A stretch of DNA of 64,000 nt from Setomelanomma holmii (Eukaryota; Ascomycota; Dothideomycetes; Pleosporales; Phaeosphaeriaceae), in the NCBI GenBank assembly GCA_010015745.1, contig ML978172.1, positions 124,001 through 188,000 of the forward strand. The letters are read 5' to 3'. The translations under genes were made by a program, and so were the position numbers. Position 1 is the first letter of the stretch; each line of letters opens with the position of its first letter. Below are positions 19,601 through 31,934 of the stretch, one piece after another. The notes beneath the pieces are model-generated. The model was not told the DNA's origin, searched no databases, and worked only from the letters and a program-made list of their open reading frames with translations.

Positions 19601-22600
19601 CGTTAATCTGCTGCTAGACCCGAATGTCTGTCCGCGGGGTGTGGGCAGTGATGTAGGTTGAGGAACGCGAATACGGGATGCCCTGTGATGGAATGAGGCG
19701 TGAAGATGGCGCTTGCGAACCAATAATTTGACCTCGGTTACTTTCGGTCGTCTGATTAGGGAAGAACCCCTCGACGGCGCAAGCTTCTAGAAGACGTATA
19801 CTTTGCAGAGTAGGGCGCCACCCCGTTTTGAGGAACTTCCTCCGTGATGTTGCGTATGTGAATGGTTGAGGCTACGTTTGTCGTCTGTCGCATAGGTGTA
19901 GCACTGCGCAATGCGCTCAGCTCCACACTGCGAACGCACGCTATGGGCGATTCACCGATGATTAACGAATTGAGGCCAAGACTACAATCATCGTTCTCTC
20001 AAACGTGGCGTACCTTGGAGTCAGTCCAGTATTCGCGTGCGGGACTGTCTTGTCGCCAACGCGATTGTGGTAGATTTCGATACTATTCACCGCATCGTAT
20101 GCCATCATTCCAGAACCCCCACGTTAGGCCATCATTAGCAGTGTTCAGCAAAGGCACCCAAGCATCCTTAGCGTGAACTCACATGCAACCATCACGCACA
20201 GCTGTCAGGGCATTGCGTCTTTAGCACAGGAACGAGCCATCTGTCAAACAAAGCGTTTCGTCATATTGCGACCGGCTACATTGGTGCCAGCACGAGGGTC
20301 CACAACATTTGCGCAGTTGTTGGTTTTGTAACGTGCCCCAATAACTCGAAGGATCTGCTACTTCGATGCAACCTGCCCACGGGCTTGCAACGTGCTTTGT
20401 CATAGCGTTTGACGAGGATTGAGAATGGGACGGTAGACGCAGTGCTGGATGACGGGACATTATCTGCGCTTGAGATGTTTGCAATGCTAGTTGGAATCCT
20501 AACTCTCATCACCGAAGCATCCGAGTGTCTCCGCAATCTATTGACATTCACATGTTGTCGCTCGTGTTCTGAAACTGGTGGGCCGTTTATCATGCGGAAG
20601 AAATGTAATGACGGAGCAAAGTGGACGGGAGAGAAATGGCGCGAGACCGGGGGTGAATCCTTCTAGTATGGCTAGTAAAACGCGGGGTTGGAATGCTTAG
20701 GCACGGTGGGTTGCGGTTTTTGACGGAGCACGTTGGTGTGCTTGTTGAGCATGATCGTCTCCAAGGGGGAACGATCATGAGGATGCATCTCGATGGCTCA
20801 TCTCGATTCCCACAGATAGTTTGGTTGGCACACAACAGAGTCAATGCCTATCGTTACTTAGAGCAGATGTTTTGCGTATATTCACTGATATCGATTCGAA
20901 TTAAAGCTTTGGCCAAGTAGTCCTGATTGATCGACTCGAAACGTCGAAGCCGTGAGGATCGCTGCTGCCAGCCATTGCTCGGTCGGCGGCGTCGTCCACC
21001 AGGCATATTGCCGCACTTCCGTCGCAGGCCTCGAGATCGCAAAAGGAGATGCGCAAGTAAGACACGAAAGCGCCGTGGAGAAGCAAGACTGTAAACTTCA
21101 GCGATCTTCGGGCTTGTAGACTAATTGGGTAAGCTAGTGATTGTCTCCCGCCTCAAGTATTTGGGGCATCCTAGTCGACTAGAAGCATGAAGGGCTGCAT
21201 GCCAGGACTTCTACGGTATAGTGGGGTTTGTCGGGCAGTCCCGACTACACCGCAAAGTCACCGTCTGTCGGGTGTCAGGTCGAAGATCATAACGGGTAAT
21301 CTTGCCCAACTCTAGCTCTCAATGCGGGTTAAATCGCTTCGGACCGACATAAGCACCGCCTTAGTTGAGTAAGAGTTTTCGTTGGCTCTTTGCAAAAGGC
21401 CTCTGAACACTGAAGTCTGGCAGTTCGTTGGAGGCTTGCGTTATGTACAAGTGTCAATTTGCGCACGTGGTGAGTATCAGGAGTGTTGTTTTCGCAAGCC
21501 TCGAACCCCACTCTTGAACGTTGAGGCGAAGGCCAGCACGGGATGGATCTGCCGCAGTGCTACCAGTGTGGGTATCCACAGCCGACGGCCCCACCAACGA
21601 TAGAATGTGTTACTAGTTGCAAAGAGATAGGCCACCGTCTGTCCCCACCTACGATAGCCAGAATTGGATGTGAGCATAAAGCAAGACTAGACTGATGGAC
21701 TGAACCTAGATTGGATGAAAGAGGCAAACTTCGCTCGACTATGTCGTGGCTCAGGGAGACCGAGCGCTGTTGTGGCTGGTATGAAGGCTCAAAAATGCCT
21801 CAGCCCTATCTGTCACTCCTCGTGGCAATTGGAACATTTCTATCCAGTGAGAGAAGAAACCGCACCCTCCAAATCTCAGGTTTGCGAAAAGTCGGAAAAT
21901 CTTCAGTTGGCGCCGGCGAATGAGAGAGCGGAAGCCAGTAAGACAGACCTGTGCCTTGCTCATCCGCGCGTTGATGATGCAGTGGGCGCACTTTGGGCGT
22001 TTTCTAGAAGCTCACACCGGTCTTCTTTGCCTTTGCCTCATTGAGACGCCATCGTGATGGCACAGACGGTGACATCAAGCCTTCGCCCACCGTCTCACGT
22101 GTGTATGTCCACTGGTCGTTAGCCTCCCACCATGATCAACACCATTGGTTTACAACAACCCACTGTTGATGCTGCTACGGTTCGCGTGGCAGCCTCTTTT
22201 TGGGGTGGCTGTTTTGCTTGCATTGAGCGCTAGCCAAGGTTCAGCATGACCATGTAGCCTCGCGTACCTCGCTGTCGTGAAGTGCACGCCGCCATCTGGC
22301 GCCCCAATCATATACATTGAAAGCAACATGCAATCTAAGAGGCGCTTGACTACAGTATCTTCGGCGGATGCTATCAGACTACCCTTCGAGAACAGTCTGC
22401 TGTGCGTCGAAGTGAGGAGACTTTTACGTGAGGTGCCAATACGCTCAATTGAGATGTGGTCCTGCGGGTGACCTGATTGACATTTCCAGTGCCTTCAGAA
22501 TGCGACGCAAAGCGTCGATAAAGTGGGCAAGATCGTAGACCGGAAGCTGCCCGACTCCGATATGATAGGTGTGGGGTTGCAGCAAGAGGATGGCTGTCGT

Positions 22601-22905
22601 ATGTAACGATCAGTAAAAGCAAACATGCAGGAGCTGCAACTGACTAGGACAAGGGTGCAAGATGGATGCGCGGCCAGGGGCTCGGAGGTCTGCAGGCATA
22701 GCTTTATGCCAAGATAGCTTGGATGCGTGCCGCTCGCTCGCTTGTGGCCATGACATGAAGCACGCCAGGGTTTAGAGGGGAATTGCGCCTAAGCATAAGA
22801 GAAAATGCTGATGAGAGCATGTGATTACAAACAATATCTGATGAAATGAAACGGTGTAAACAGAACAGTACGGTCGCGCACGATAGGCTAGCGCCATACG
22901 ACATC
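19601..22905. other. 3.3-kb gene-poor stretch
   Basis: Only short overlapping frames in all directions; none has recognisable domains, and no tRNA fold was found. There is a perfect 6-bp hairpin GTCGGG-CAGT-CCCGAC near 21227-21245. GC content is similar to the gene island and RIP-like stops are not concentrated here, so it is not obviously transposon DNA. It may hold a non-coding or rapidly evolving gene that cannot be recognised by eye. Confidence 0.35.
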
Positions 22906-23912
22906 TCATTTGGTGCCAATATTGTGTATCCGTGGGCCCTTTTCAAGGTCTTCGTTGACCACAGATCGTGCTTCATGGGCAGAGAACTTCCCTGACTTTC
23001 CGAGTTTCTTCTCGGTCACCCAAACACGCAACAAAATGAGATATCGCACAATCAGAAAAACGATGATGGCAGCAACCAGAATACCGACAATGTAGGCAGC
23101 AACGATGCCTGACGAATGCTCTTGCAAGTCGAGGAAGTCGTAGACATAGAAACCCTGCGTGGCGTGCGTGAGGTATGCAAGACCGAGGTAAAGAGCCAGA
23201 AGAATGATGATAGGCACGAGATCGAGCCACGGCAGAGGAGAGGTTCTGGGAAAGAATATCTCAACCAACGCGAACAGTGAATTCATCGCGTGCTGAGAGG
23301 TGTTCGACCAGAGAGAGAACGCGGACGGAAACCGACCTGGTGCGAGGAGACCCCAATACACGACTGGTAATAGTCAGTCTCTGTTTACCTCGGAACTTGA
23401 CAGAAGACGACAGAAAGTTCTGAGGAACATGGTCCAGCACGTGCAGTAAGCTCAGTACTCAAGAGCTCCGACATGCCGATCGTGCCATGAGGCAGGTCTG
23501 CTACCGCGGAGCTTTGAAATGACATTCACTTACTAGTCACAATGAATGGATACACCACCACCGTAGAATAGAACATGCTGTGCGCGATCTGAAGCGCCCT
23601 GGGCCACTGAGCAAGAAAAGGGGTTCCGATTAACCAATAGCTTCCCGTGTGAATGGCAGCGAAGGCAAAATAGAACGCAAGTCCCCAATATGTCAAATGC
23701 GTGAAATATGAGAAGGACTGTCGGGATTCCTCGGACATGCCATGGCTGCCATTCCAACCAAAGATGAAGAAGATAGTAACAAACGCGTAGATTGATAACA
23801 AGGCCCGGAGCAAGAAGAGAATGGATGGTGGAAGTACCCAGGATGTCGCGAGCCGGTGTGAAGGGTCGAATTTCCCGCTGTAAGGTGCTGTTAGACGTGC
23901 CGAAACGGCCAT
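22906..23912 (-). CDS. FAR-17a/AIG1-like integral membrane protein
   Basis: Exons 23912-23534 and 23363-22906 give 278 residues; the intron is 170 nt and the join FIVT to IVYWGLLAPGRF is in phase. About six hydrophobic segments are visible, e.g. PSILFLLRALLSIYAFVTIF, YWGLAFYFAFAAIH, LDLVPIIILLALYLGLAYL and IVGILVAAIIVFLIVRYL. The block around NTSQHAMNSLFALVEIFFP matches the conserved His region of the AIG1/ADTRP family. Animal members hydrolyse fatty-acid esters of hydroxy fatty acids using a Thr and a His; here candidates are the Thr in MFYSTVVVYP and the His in SQHAMNS (inference). An ATG at 23969 would add 19 residues. Location is probably the endoplasmic reticulum. Confidence 0.75.
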
Positions 23913-24563
23913 GTCAGCAGGAATGTTGGGCTTAGTGCGTGATGATCGATGTCGTGTGAGCCGTCTCAAACCGATCGCAATGCTTGGAAGCTAAGAACGG
24001 TTCGAATAATGGTTGGTGGAGATGTTCTTCCAAGTCGACAAGCGTGTTCGTCGGTGGACAGTAGTTGTGACGTTGTTGTTGATGCAGCTGAAATCTCCAA
24101 CGCGCCCAGATTACCGGGGGGTTGAAGAGGGCATCGCTGCGCCTGCGGCACGGACCATGCACGCTAATGCAACTACGGCCGAGCCATCCCAACACGTCGT
24201 AATAATTCACTGGCGCAGTTTTCACACAGCACGGCTACAAAGAGTTCACCCCCGACGAAAGCGTCTATCATGCCGGCCGGGGGTAGCCCACTTGAACCTC
24301 CCACGGCTGCAGCCCTAGACGACATGCAGTCTCTCACCACCATCCCTACACTCACCATGCACAGACCCCGCCAGGGGTGGCTGTCCACCTAACACTCTTC
24401 GGTCATGGTGGCACTCACGCGCATACTGCCTTCTTGTTTAAGACCTACTTCATGCCATCACTCGAGACGTCTTCGAGTATGATCACGCAATCGAAGTCAG
24501 ACCTATCACGTTCCTCTATCACCAACCCTCCTTCACGCCAACTTCTTCGCGTCAAGCATCATC
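23913..24563. other. intergenic, upstream regions of two divergent genes
   Basis: No gene supported. It separates the membrane-protein gene (minus) from the bZIP gene (plus); a C/T-rich tract at about 24490-24560 precedes the bZIP start. Confidence 0.4.
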
Positions 24564-25609
24564 ATGAGTGATCTTAGGATGTCGGTACGAGCCGCCCGCG
24601 AACCTCTGTGGAATGTCTTCACTAACGACTTAGCAGCAAAAAGCACAGAATCTCGCTCGGATTCGTGACAACCAGAGTATGTCAAACTCTTTTCTACCAT
24701 TTCCGTGTACAATCTTTGTGTGGTACATGTCGCAACTCTTTCGCAGCCTAGCCTCGGAGAGAAGAAAGACGGCGGATCCTTCTTCTCCTCTCCTGCACAT
24801 ATCACTACGAGCAGAATACTGACTTGACTCATGAAGGACGTTCCAGAGCTCGACGGAAAGAATATCTCCAGGAGCTGGAGGCCAAGATACGTAGCTGCGA
24901 ACAAGTAGGCATCGAAGCCTCTTCGGAGATTCAGTCAGCCGCGCGCAAGGTCCTGGATGAAAATAGGAAGCTTCGTTCACTCCTGTACGAGCGAGGTGTC
25001 TCAGAGCCGGAGGTTGTGGTAGCCTTGGGAGGTCCCGCCGATCGATCTTACGAGCAGATTTCTGTCGCACCCGCATTGAATGCGATGCTCGACCGGAGGA
25101 TCACATGCAACACACTTTCATCCACAAGCTCACCGGCTCCATCTCATACCAGAGCAACATCCTTGCCTCGGCACATGCCCTCAGCTCCTACGATCACCAT
25201 CCCAGTGCAACGTTCGACAGCACTGAGTTGCTGTGATTCTCCAAGTCCAAGTTCCATCGTCTCCAGTATGGGAACACCACCACCCGTTACCTATTCAGCA
25301 CCTTTTTATCCCACGGCTATGACCCCATCTGCGCCTGAGATCAAGTCCGAAGATGCGCGGTATGGGTACTCATACGATCAGTCGTACAATCAAAGCTGGC
25401 ACTACTCCAATGAGTACTCGATGGTCAGCGACCCTAACACCTTCTACAACGCATCATCTTGCGTAGACGCTGCAAACATCATCCGCACTATGCGGGCAGA
25501 CGTGGGGTCTGAGGTAGATGCGAGCATGCCATGCCACACTCCTGACCAGGATTACTACATGAACAACAACGTTGGCTTCGGATACTCGCATCCACATGGC
25601 ACCATATGA
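24564..25609 (+). CDS. bZIP transcription factor
   Basis: Three exons, 24564-24584, 24634-24676 and 24837-25609, give 278 residues. The basic region is assembled only by splicing: exon 1 ends MSDLRMS, exon 2 encodes QQKAQNLARIRDNQ, and exon 3 begins RRSRARRKEYLQELEAKI, giving the DNA-binding NLARIRDNQRRSRARR. The zipper follows (about residues 33-75, LEAKIRSCEQ to LDENRKLRSLLYERG). The rest is Ser/Pro/Tyr-rich, as in activation regions. Splice sites are GTACGA/TTAG with a CTAAC branch point, and GTATGT/AAG. The 21-nt and 43-nt coding exons are easily missed. This fungal bZIP type often regulates stress or secondary metabolism, but no target can be inferred here. Confidence 0.8.
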
Positions 25610-26297
25610 ATATCATGATGGGACTATGACCCAACGACCATATACCCGAGCGGATTAGCATCGCAAAGGAAGCTGTTAGGCCATCACTAGCAGGCGCCGC
25701 GACGCGGTTGACACATGGAGAATGGACTTCAGTGACGCACGCAGCATGCAACAGAGAACTTGCATGGATCAGCCACAGCGTATTGTCACTCGATCGTCCT
25801 CTGCATGTCGTCAAAGACAACGGAATCCACTGTGCATCCTAGGAACAATGGAACCAGCAAGCGAGTCCGAAGCGACAGAGCAGCGGCTGCCTCCTCATCG
25901 CACCCGAAAAGCTTCAAGTCGATGAAATCGGCTTTGAGTTGTACCATACTGTATCACATAGCTTTCCTATCTTTCACTCATGAGCATCACGATAGACGAT
26001 CTGCATCGACTTCATGTCCAATAGAATATTTCCAATCTTGTCCTTGTTAGATCTGTGGCTCATGACGCAATTGCGTTCACGACCTTGGCGGCTTTGTCCA
26101 TTGTCTTTCGGGCCACAAAGAGATCGTAAAGAGACTACGCATTACATTGTCTGTCGCGCATTGTGTCTTTCAGGATCGAAATCTTCTTCCAATTCTTAGT
26201 GTCGTGAAGATGGGTCTAATATTCATATTGTCGAACTCGCAACAGCTGTGTCACGTCTCTAAATTCGTTGACAACAAGTTATAGCAAATAGTCAACC
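25610..26297. other. intergenic, about 690 bp
   Basis: It contains the bZIP 3' side and the promoter of the large protease-like gene. Short frames only. Confidence 0.4.
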
Positions 26298-29200
26298 ATG
26301 CCTCCCAAAAAGCGCAAAGCTGCGACACAAACTGAAGGCAAATCCGAAAAGAGGTCGAAGAGGGATAATTCACCGGAAGAAACGCCACTTTCGCCAATCG
26401 AGCACGATGTGGATGGGTCGCAAGTCCCTTGGGTCGTACCGACACAGAATAGCGCAACGCTCGACCCCGACCACAACGAAGCCATCACAAATTACGCGCA
26501 ATCCCTTTACGCGCAGCCCTGGAACAGCTTGAGAACGACACAAGAACCTCTCAGATTTCCCTTGCTGCGAAGTCCAATTTATAAGAAGAGGACGGCAAAT
26601 TCTACACCGGGTCCAAATGAGAGTAGCGCAGCGCTTCGGCGCGTCTTCGACGCTATCAAAAGAGACACAGGAGGAACTGTTGACGAGGCTAGAAATGACT
26701 ACCGAAGAGATCGTTTCAGCGGAGCTTTCACGGTCGCTCCAGAGTCTGCAGTCGTCGCCTCAGAAGGCCAAGGTAACCTTGTGTTGTCGCTGACTGAGGA
26801 CTATACATTACAAGTGCATGTCGAGACCCATCAAAGGGCTTACTTTTGAACCAAGCTAACAGTCTGATAGCACCGTACGGAACGGCGATCTTACTACTAA
26901 TGCGCATCTGAACATTGCTCGTAGGTCGCCGCCTGGAGAGCCTGAAATTGGGTACTTTATCGAGCTTCCTCTTGGTGGGACTGTCACGGTCAACAATCGC
27001 ACCTACATGAACAGAGATGTTGCAGCAGACGGTCAAGCTGACACTGCTCCTCCCTTCTTCATCGGCCCTCTCAACCGTTTTACAATCATCGAATTGCTCT
27101 CACAGCCAGTGTTTTTCTTTCGTGGACTGGGTGATATGGACTTTACAGACGTACTGGCCAGCCGAAAGGACCACCGTCCTACTGTGGAAGAATTGGAGCG
27201 ACGAGATGATAACGGCGACGTTGATGCTGCAAACGTTGAAATAATCTGGACGCCTGTGCATCAAAAGAGTGTACTAACCCCCCCAGAAAGACCGACCACG
27301 CCAAAAGCGCAGCCAGAACTTGTCGTTCGAGCTCCAGAACCTAAGCAGATCGAGTACGACGACAATTACACCGATCAAGATGGGCGGCAGATTGAACCTT
27401 CCGCATATCTTCGTTCTAGGCTCTATGGACCTCGAGAAACGCGCAACAACGATATTGTTTCCCGTGTACTGATGTCAATCAACGATCGCCAAGAAGCAAT
27501 GGCTGGATATAGCGTCGTATTGGATGGTCATAATCATGCGTTGAGACCAGGACGAACGATGCTAGCTCCCCTTCATCATCCAAAACGGGAGTACCATGTT
27601 CTGCTACTCTTCCATCTGAACGAGGCTCGAAAGATCACGCTCCGAGTACTGGATCCCATGGCTTGGCAGACCGATCTCGTGGGACGGAGCGAGATATATA
27701 ATCGCGCGCAACAGTTGTTGATCGATCGGCAATGGTGGCGAAATGTGTTTGCTACTGAAGTTGAGCTACGCGCAGCTTTTCCGGAAAGTGGTAAATGGGT
27801 GCCATGCGCTCAGGAGAGCGAGACTGCCGAGGCAAATGCTTTGACCATATTGAACGTTTGGGCGCTTGCGATGAACATGGAGCTCAACGTCTCCTTCGCT
27901 GTACCGAACGAAGCAAAACGCGTGGAGTTTTTCACGCAGGCTGGGTGGCTATTTGATCGCGCGCTACATGACCTTCTGGACTGGAAGCTGCTGCTTGCCT
28001 TTCTCCAGAGCATGAAGTATATCGTATTTCGAGATGGCGACCAGGCAGATGAGTCTTTCAACTCCTTGTTCGACGAGCGGCCTGAGGATATCGAAGCCGA
28101 AGCTGGTCCAGCGAGAGTCAATGCCAACCTCCCACCACGAAATCGTCGGTTTGATCTCAAGAAGCGCGGATTTGCATTACTCGTTGCTCAACAGATTGGC
28201 CATGATGGAAACGAACCTAGTCCGAGAACTCAGGCAGATATTGAACTTAGCGCCAACACGTCAGACGTGCGTCTCAAGGACGGTCTACCCCATACAGCCC
28301 TGTTCCACCGAGATGGCTTCAGTGCAGATTTCCGGCAAGAAGTTCTTCCGATTCTCGTGGGCTTGGGTAAATGGACTTTATCTGACACTCAAGATGAGTT
28401 ACAAGCACGATTCAAGGAGGTATACTCACCGACGGATGACGCAGAAGTCGAGGGCGATGGAGGTGACGCACGGTCTTCCCCTGCGTCGCATGGACATGAA
28501 TCTCCTGCCGAAGTCAGTGAAGACCCGCTGGCTGCGGCTATCCAGTCTGCAATCGAGGTCGCGCAGACAGAAGCTGCTCAGTCCACAGCCGGAGTCACGC
28601 AGACAGAGAAGTCCACAATCGAAGTTACGCAGACAGAGGAGTCCACAATCCAAGTAACACAGACAGAGACCGTTCAGCATGCAATCGAGAACACGCAGAC
28701 AGATGTTACACATTCTCCACCTGAAAGCACCATCGCGCCCACCGGAGAAAACGAGCCTACCCATGAAGGCAATGAATTATCCGAGGTTAAGGAGTCTGCT
28801 AGCTACGGCAAGACATCTCCACCAAGAGGGACGAATCCTTCTGCACCTGGAACTAAATCCACACCTGAATTTGTGAATCCTCCACCTACCGGCGAGGTTG
28901 ATACAGCAAGTCCCGGGAAACCCGAGGAGCCTGATAAGTCCGACGACCCGAGCGCAGTCACTGATCCTGCAGATGCTATCGAGGTAGCACCTGGAGGAGA
29001 TCTCGTCCCAGCCGATCCCTGCGTGGCTTTTAGAGCTTTGCGCAACGAGCAAAAGAACACAGCAAAGCGCGTGAAAGATCTCAAAGACTTTCGACGCCAC
29101 AATAAAGTGACAGTGACAACGAAATTTCGGAAGTGGCTTGATGACACCGAGGTGGCTTTGAGTATTGCTTCTGTTACCATGGCAATCACGGAGATGCAGG

Positions 29201-31596
29201 ACGCCCACCAAGGCTTCGGCTTTGTGGCCCCAGGCAGTACTCCGGTATTGTTGAACGCAATGAATTGGGACACATTGCCAACCATTCGACCTGGTCGTCC
29301 TTTACTCGTCCCTCTCAACATTGACAGCCACTTCATCCTACTCGTTGTGCAGCTCAATGATGCGCAGCAAATCACTTTTTCGGTCATGGACTCGGAAGCT
29401 TACCATCTGGTGGCTGAGAGACGAGATCTTGTGAATGTCTGGGCCCGAAGGATAACGGCCACTTCGGCCTGGAAACGGGATGTTTTTCCTGGGAACCCGC
29501 GCTTTGGTGACGTTATACAGTTACACACGACCTGGGTTCCGACCGCCCAGCAATGTAGCGATTGCTATTGTGGATACCACGTCATCTTGAACGCTTGGTC
29601 GTTAGCCCTCGGCCTCGAGCCGGACCCAGCTGTACAGCTTGATTGGAATGATGAATTCTATCGGAATCTGCAGGATGTAGTGCATCTTGCACGAATGGGC
29701 CGAGCGGACTGGCGGATGATACATAACTTCCTCAGATGCCGGCGTTTCGTACTCGACGACGAGGTACCCGAAGATCGTCGATTCGGACAGACTGTGGAGC
29801 TGAGAAACGAGATGACAGCCTTGGACCGTGTCGATGATATCCGTGCCATCGAATCTGTCTATAAAGACATACGGCCTCTGGCTGAGCTCCGACAAGTCAA
29901 TCGTTGCCGACTACCTCCTGGAGGGAGCCAACATGACCAACCTGGGGCCTTTCCGTCGGACCTGTGGTCTCAAGAGACTCGCGGTACACATGTTCGAACT
30001 CTACAGAGACGGCTGAAGCTCAAGTTGCAATCTACTACAAACGAACTGGCAGCCGCAGCTGAAGCCTCGCGCCACGATAGAGGCGAATGGATCCGTGCGG
30101 ATCTAGAGAGAAACACCCCTGGGTGGCGAGCGGCGCGTCCTGAGGACATAGCAGATGCAATCGGAGAATATGTGGAAGAATGGCGAGCTGGCTATAGTGA
30201 GCTCCTGAACGCCGCGCCACGCGAAACGTCGGAAGACATGATAGACTTCTACAACTATATTCTCAGGGGTGACTTTTTCGGACCAGCACTGCAGACTGAA
30301 GCCTTTCAACCACGAGGGCTTGATTGGAAAGGAAAACAGAAGGTCAGACCGGCCCATCAAACGTCGCTCAACGGAACCGATGTCAACCTCGCTATTGCCG
30401 CCGTTGTTGAAGCAATCGACCGTCGACAAAAAGAGAGACACGTCCCAACCTTGAAAAACACAAGGTTTGCCGGTGGCTTGTCGCTTGCAGTGAGTGGGAG
30501 CATTGAGATGGCTCTCGCAAATCACCCGGATGTCATGACAGGCGCAGCCTCTCGACCAAGAAGATGCTTCCTCATGCCCGTGCTCGTGGCTGGTGAGGTC
30601 TCTGCCGAACTCGCGGCATGGCGTAGGGAGCGAGGTCTAAAGCCAACAGCTTCCGGAGCCGCTGGCCACCATTTGCTGGCAGTCATTCAAGAGGATGAAG
30701 ATGAAGAGCTAGGTACAAGCTTCACCATCTACTTGTACGACAGTTCTAGACACATTCTCGAAGGCTCATCCGGTTTCCTCCAAACAGTCATCGAGCGAGC
30801 TCTTGAGCATCTAGAGTGGTCGACACATCGGAACGCCGGCGACGAGCCTGTGACAGTTGGTATGACCATCGAAATGGAGGAAACGCCTCAGCAACAAAAA
30901 GGCGGAGGCTGGCGATGTGGCCCTCATACCGTCATCAACGCGTGGATTCTAGCGATGGGCCTACACCCTTGTCGCAGAGCGGAATACAGCGATGAAATTT
31001 ACCAAGAGTTCAGGACTCTGGCGCGGGCTGCTGTGGGAGGGCTTCTTGACTGGAGAACCTTGGTATCATGGCTCTTCAATCGGAAGCTAAGTAGCGAAAG
31101 GCGCTTCAGTGCCGTTCACGAGAGCCGACGATTCGACTCCACTCGATATTGGCGAAATGATGCGGCGTTGCAACAACGAATCCAGGAGATTCGGGAGACT
31201 GATGACCTGCCGTTGGAAACCCTGACAGAAGCCGCAGCGCCCTATGATCACGAGAATAATCCGAACCATAATGACAACAGGCCTGACCGTGGGAGTGACG
31301 CCGGCGAAGAAGATGAGCTTTACAGAGGCTGGGAGGATCCAGAACTTTCCCTCGCTAGTCGTCGTAGATCGGAAACTATGCATAGTCGAATACACGACGC
31401 TCTTGTGTTCCTGGATGCATGGGATGCTGGATCGGATGATGTTGAGATGCTAGATGCGGATAATGGTGAGGAGGAGTGGTTGACTGAGTTAGACCTCTGG
31501 AGAGAACTTCGGCGTTCCGGCGAATTCCAGCAATGTGTAGCTATCTCTACAAGTGTAACTTGTGTGCATTGTCCGTTACACTATAAGGGTAAGTGA
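26298..31596 (+). CDS. Large protein with three Ulp1-like (C48) cysteine protease domains
   Basis: Exons 26298-26813 and 26863-31596 (49-nt intron, GCTAAC branch point) give 1749 residues. It opens with a nuclear localisation signal (MPPKKRKAATQTEGKSEKRSKRD). Three diverged copies of one domain follow. Repeat 1 (about 365-560) has EYHVLLLFHL with His near 416 and LRVLDP with Asp near 436, but ANALTILNVWALAM where the nucleophile should be. Repeat 2 (about 935-1130) has DSHFILLVVQL (His near 995), FSVMD (Asp near 1014), a Gln near 1068 and YCGYHVILNAWSLALGL (Cys near 1075). Repeat 3 (about 1385-1580) has GHHLLAVIQ (His near 1441), IYLYD (Asp near 1465), a Gln near 1517 and WRCGPHTVINAWILAMGL (Cys near 1524). 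Order and spacing fit the His-Asp-Gln-Cys site of SUMO proteases. The linker (about 735-935) is acidic, with repeated VTQTE units. I know no described family with this layout; substrate is unknown. Confidence 0.75.
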
Positions 31597-31934
31597 TTCT
31601 TGAGTTCAACAAGTCCGTTGGCGTCAATCCTTCTTCCAACGATGTACAGTAGATCGTTCTTTGTCTGCTGCGCAATGTACATGAGATAGCCAGCAATAGT
31701 GTATTTGATCATTTACAAGGCTTGAGGGTATGGCTCTCAAAGCTTAATCACGGTGCATCTGTACCCAAGTATACAAAGCCTTGGCAGCAATGACGTCGTT
31801 CCTCGGCCCATCCCAAGTCGCGTCGACCAGCCCTCAAACTTCACGACACTACAACACCACTCTCACATCCAATTGCGCCTTGCTACTTCCCCCAATACCT
31901 CTTCAAACTCAAACACTCACGCAGCACCACCAAA
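31597..31934. other. intergenic, promoter of the thioredoxin-like gene
   Basis: No gene. Pyrimidine-rich stretches and several AACAC/CACTC tracts precede the ATG at 31935. Confidence 0.4.

Noticed and set aside
21160..21320. tRNA or structured RNA near the GTCGGG hairpin
   Set aside because: Only one short stem is present; no acceptor, D or T arm pairing could be found.
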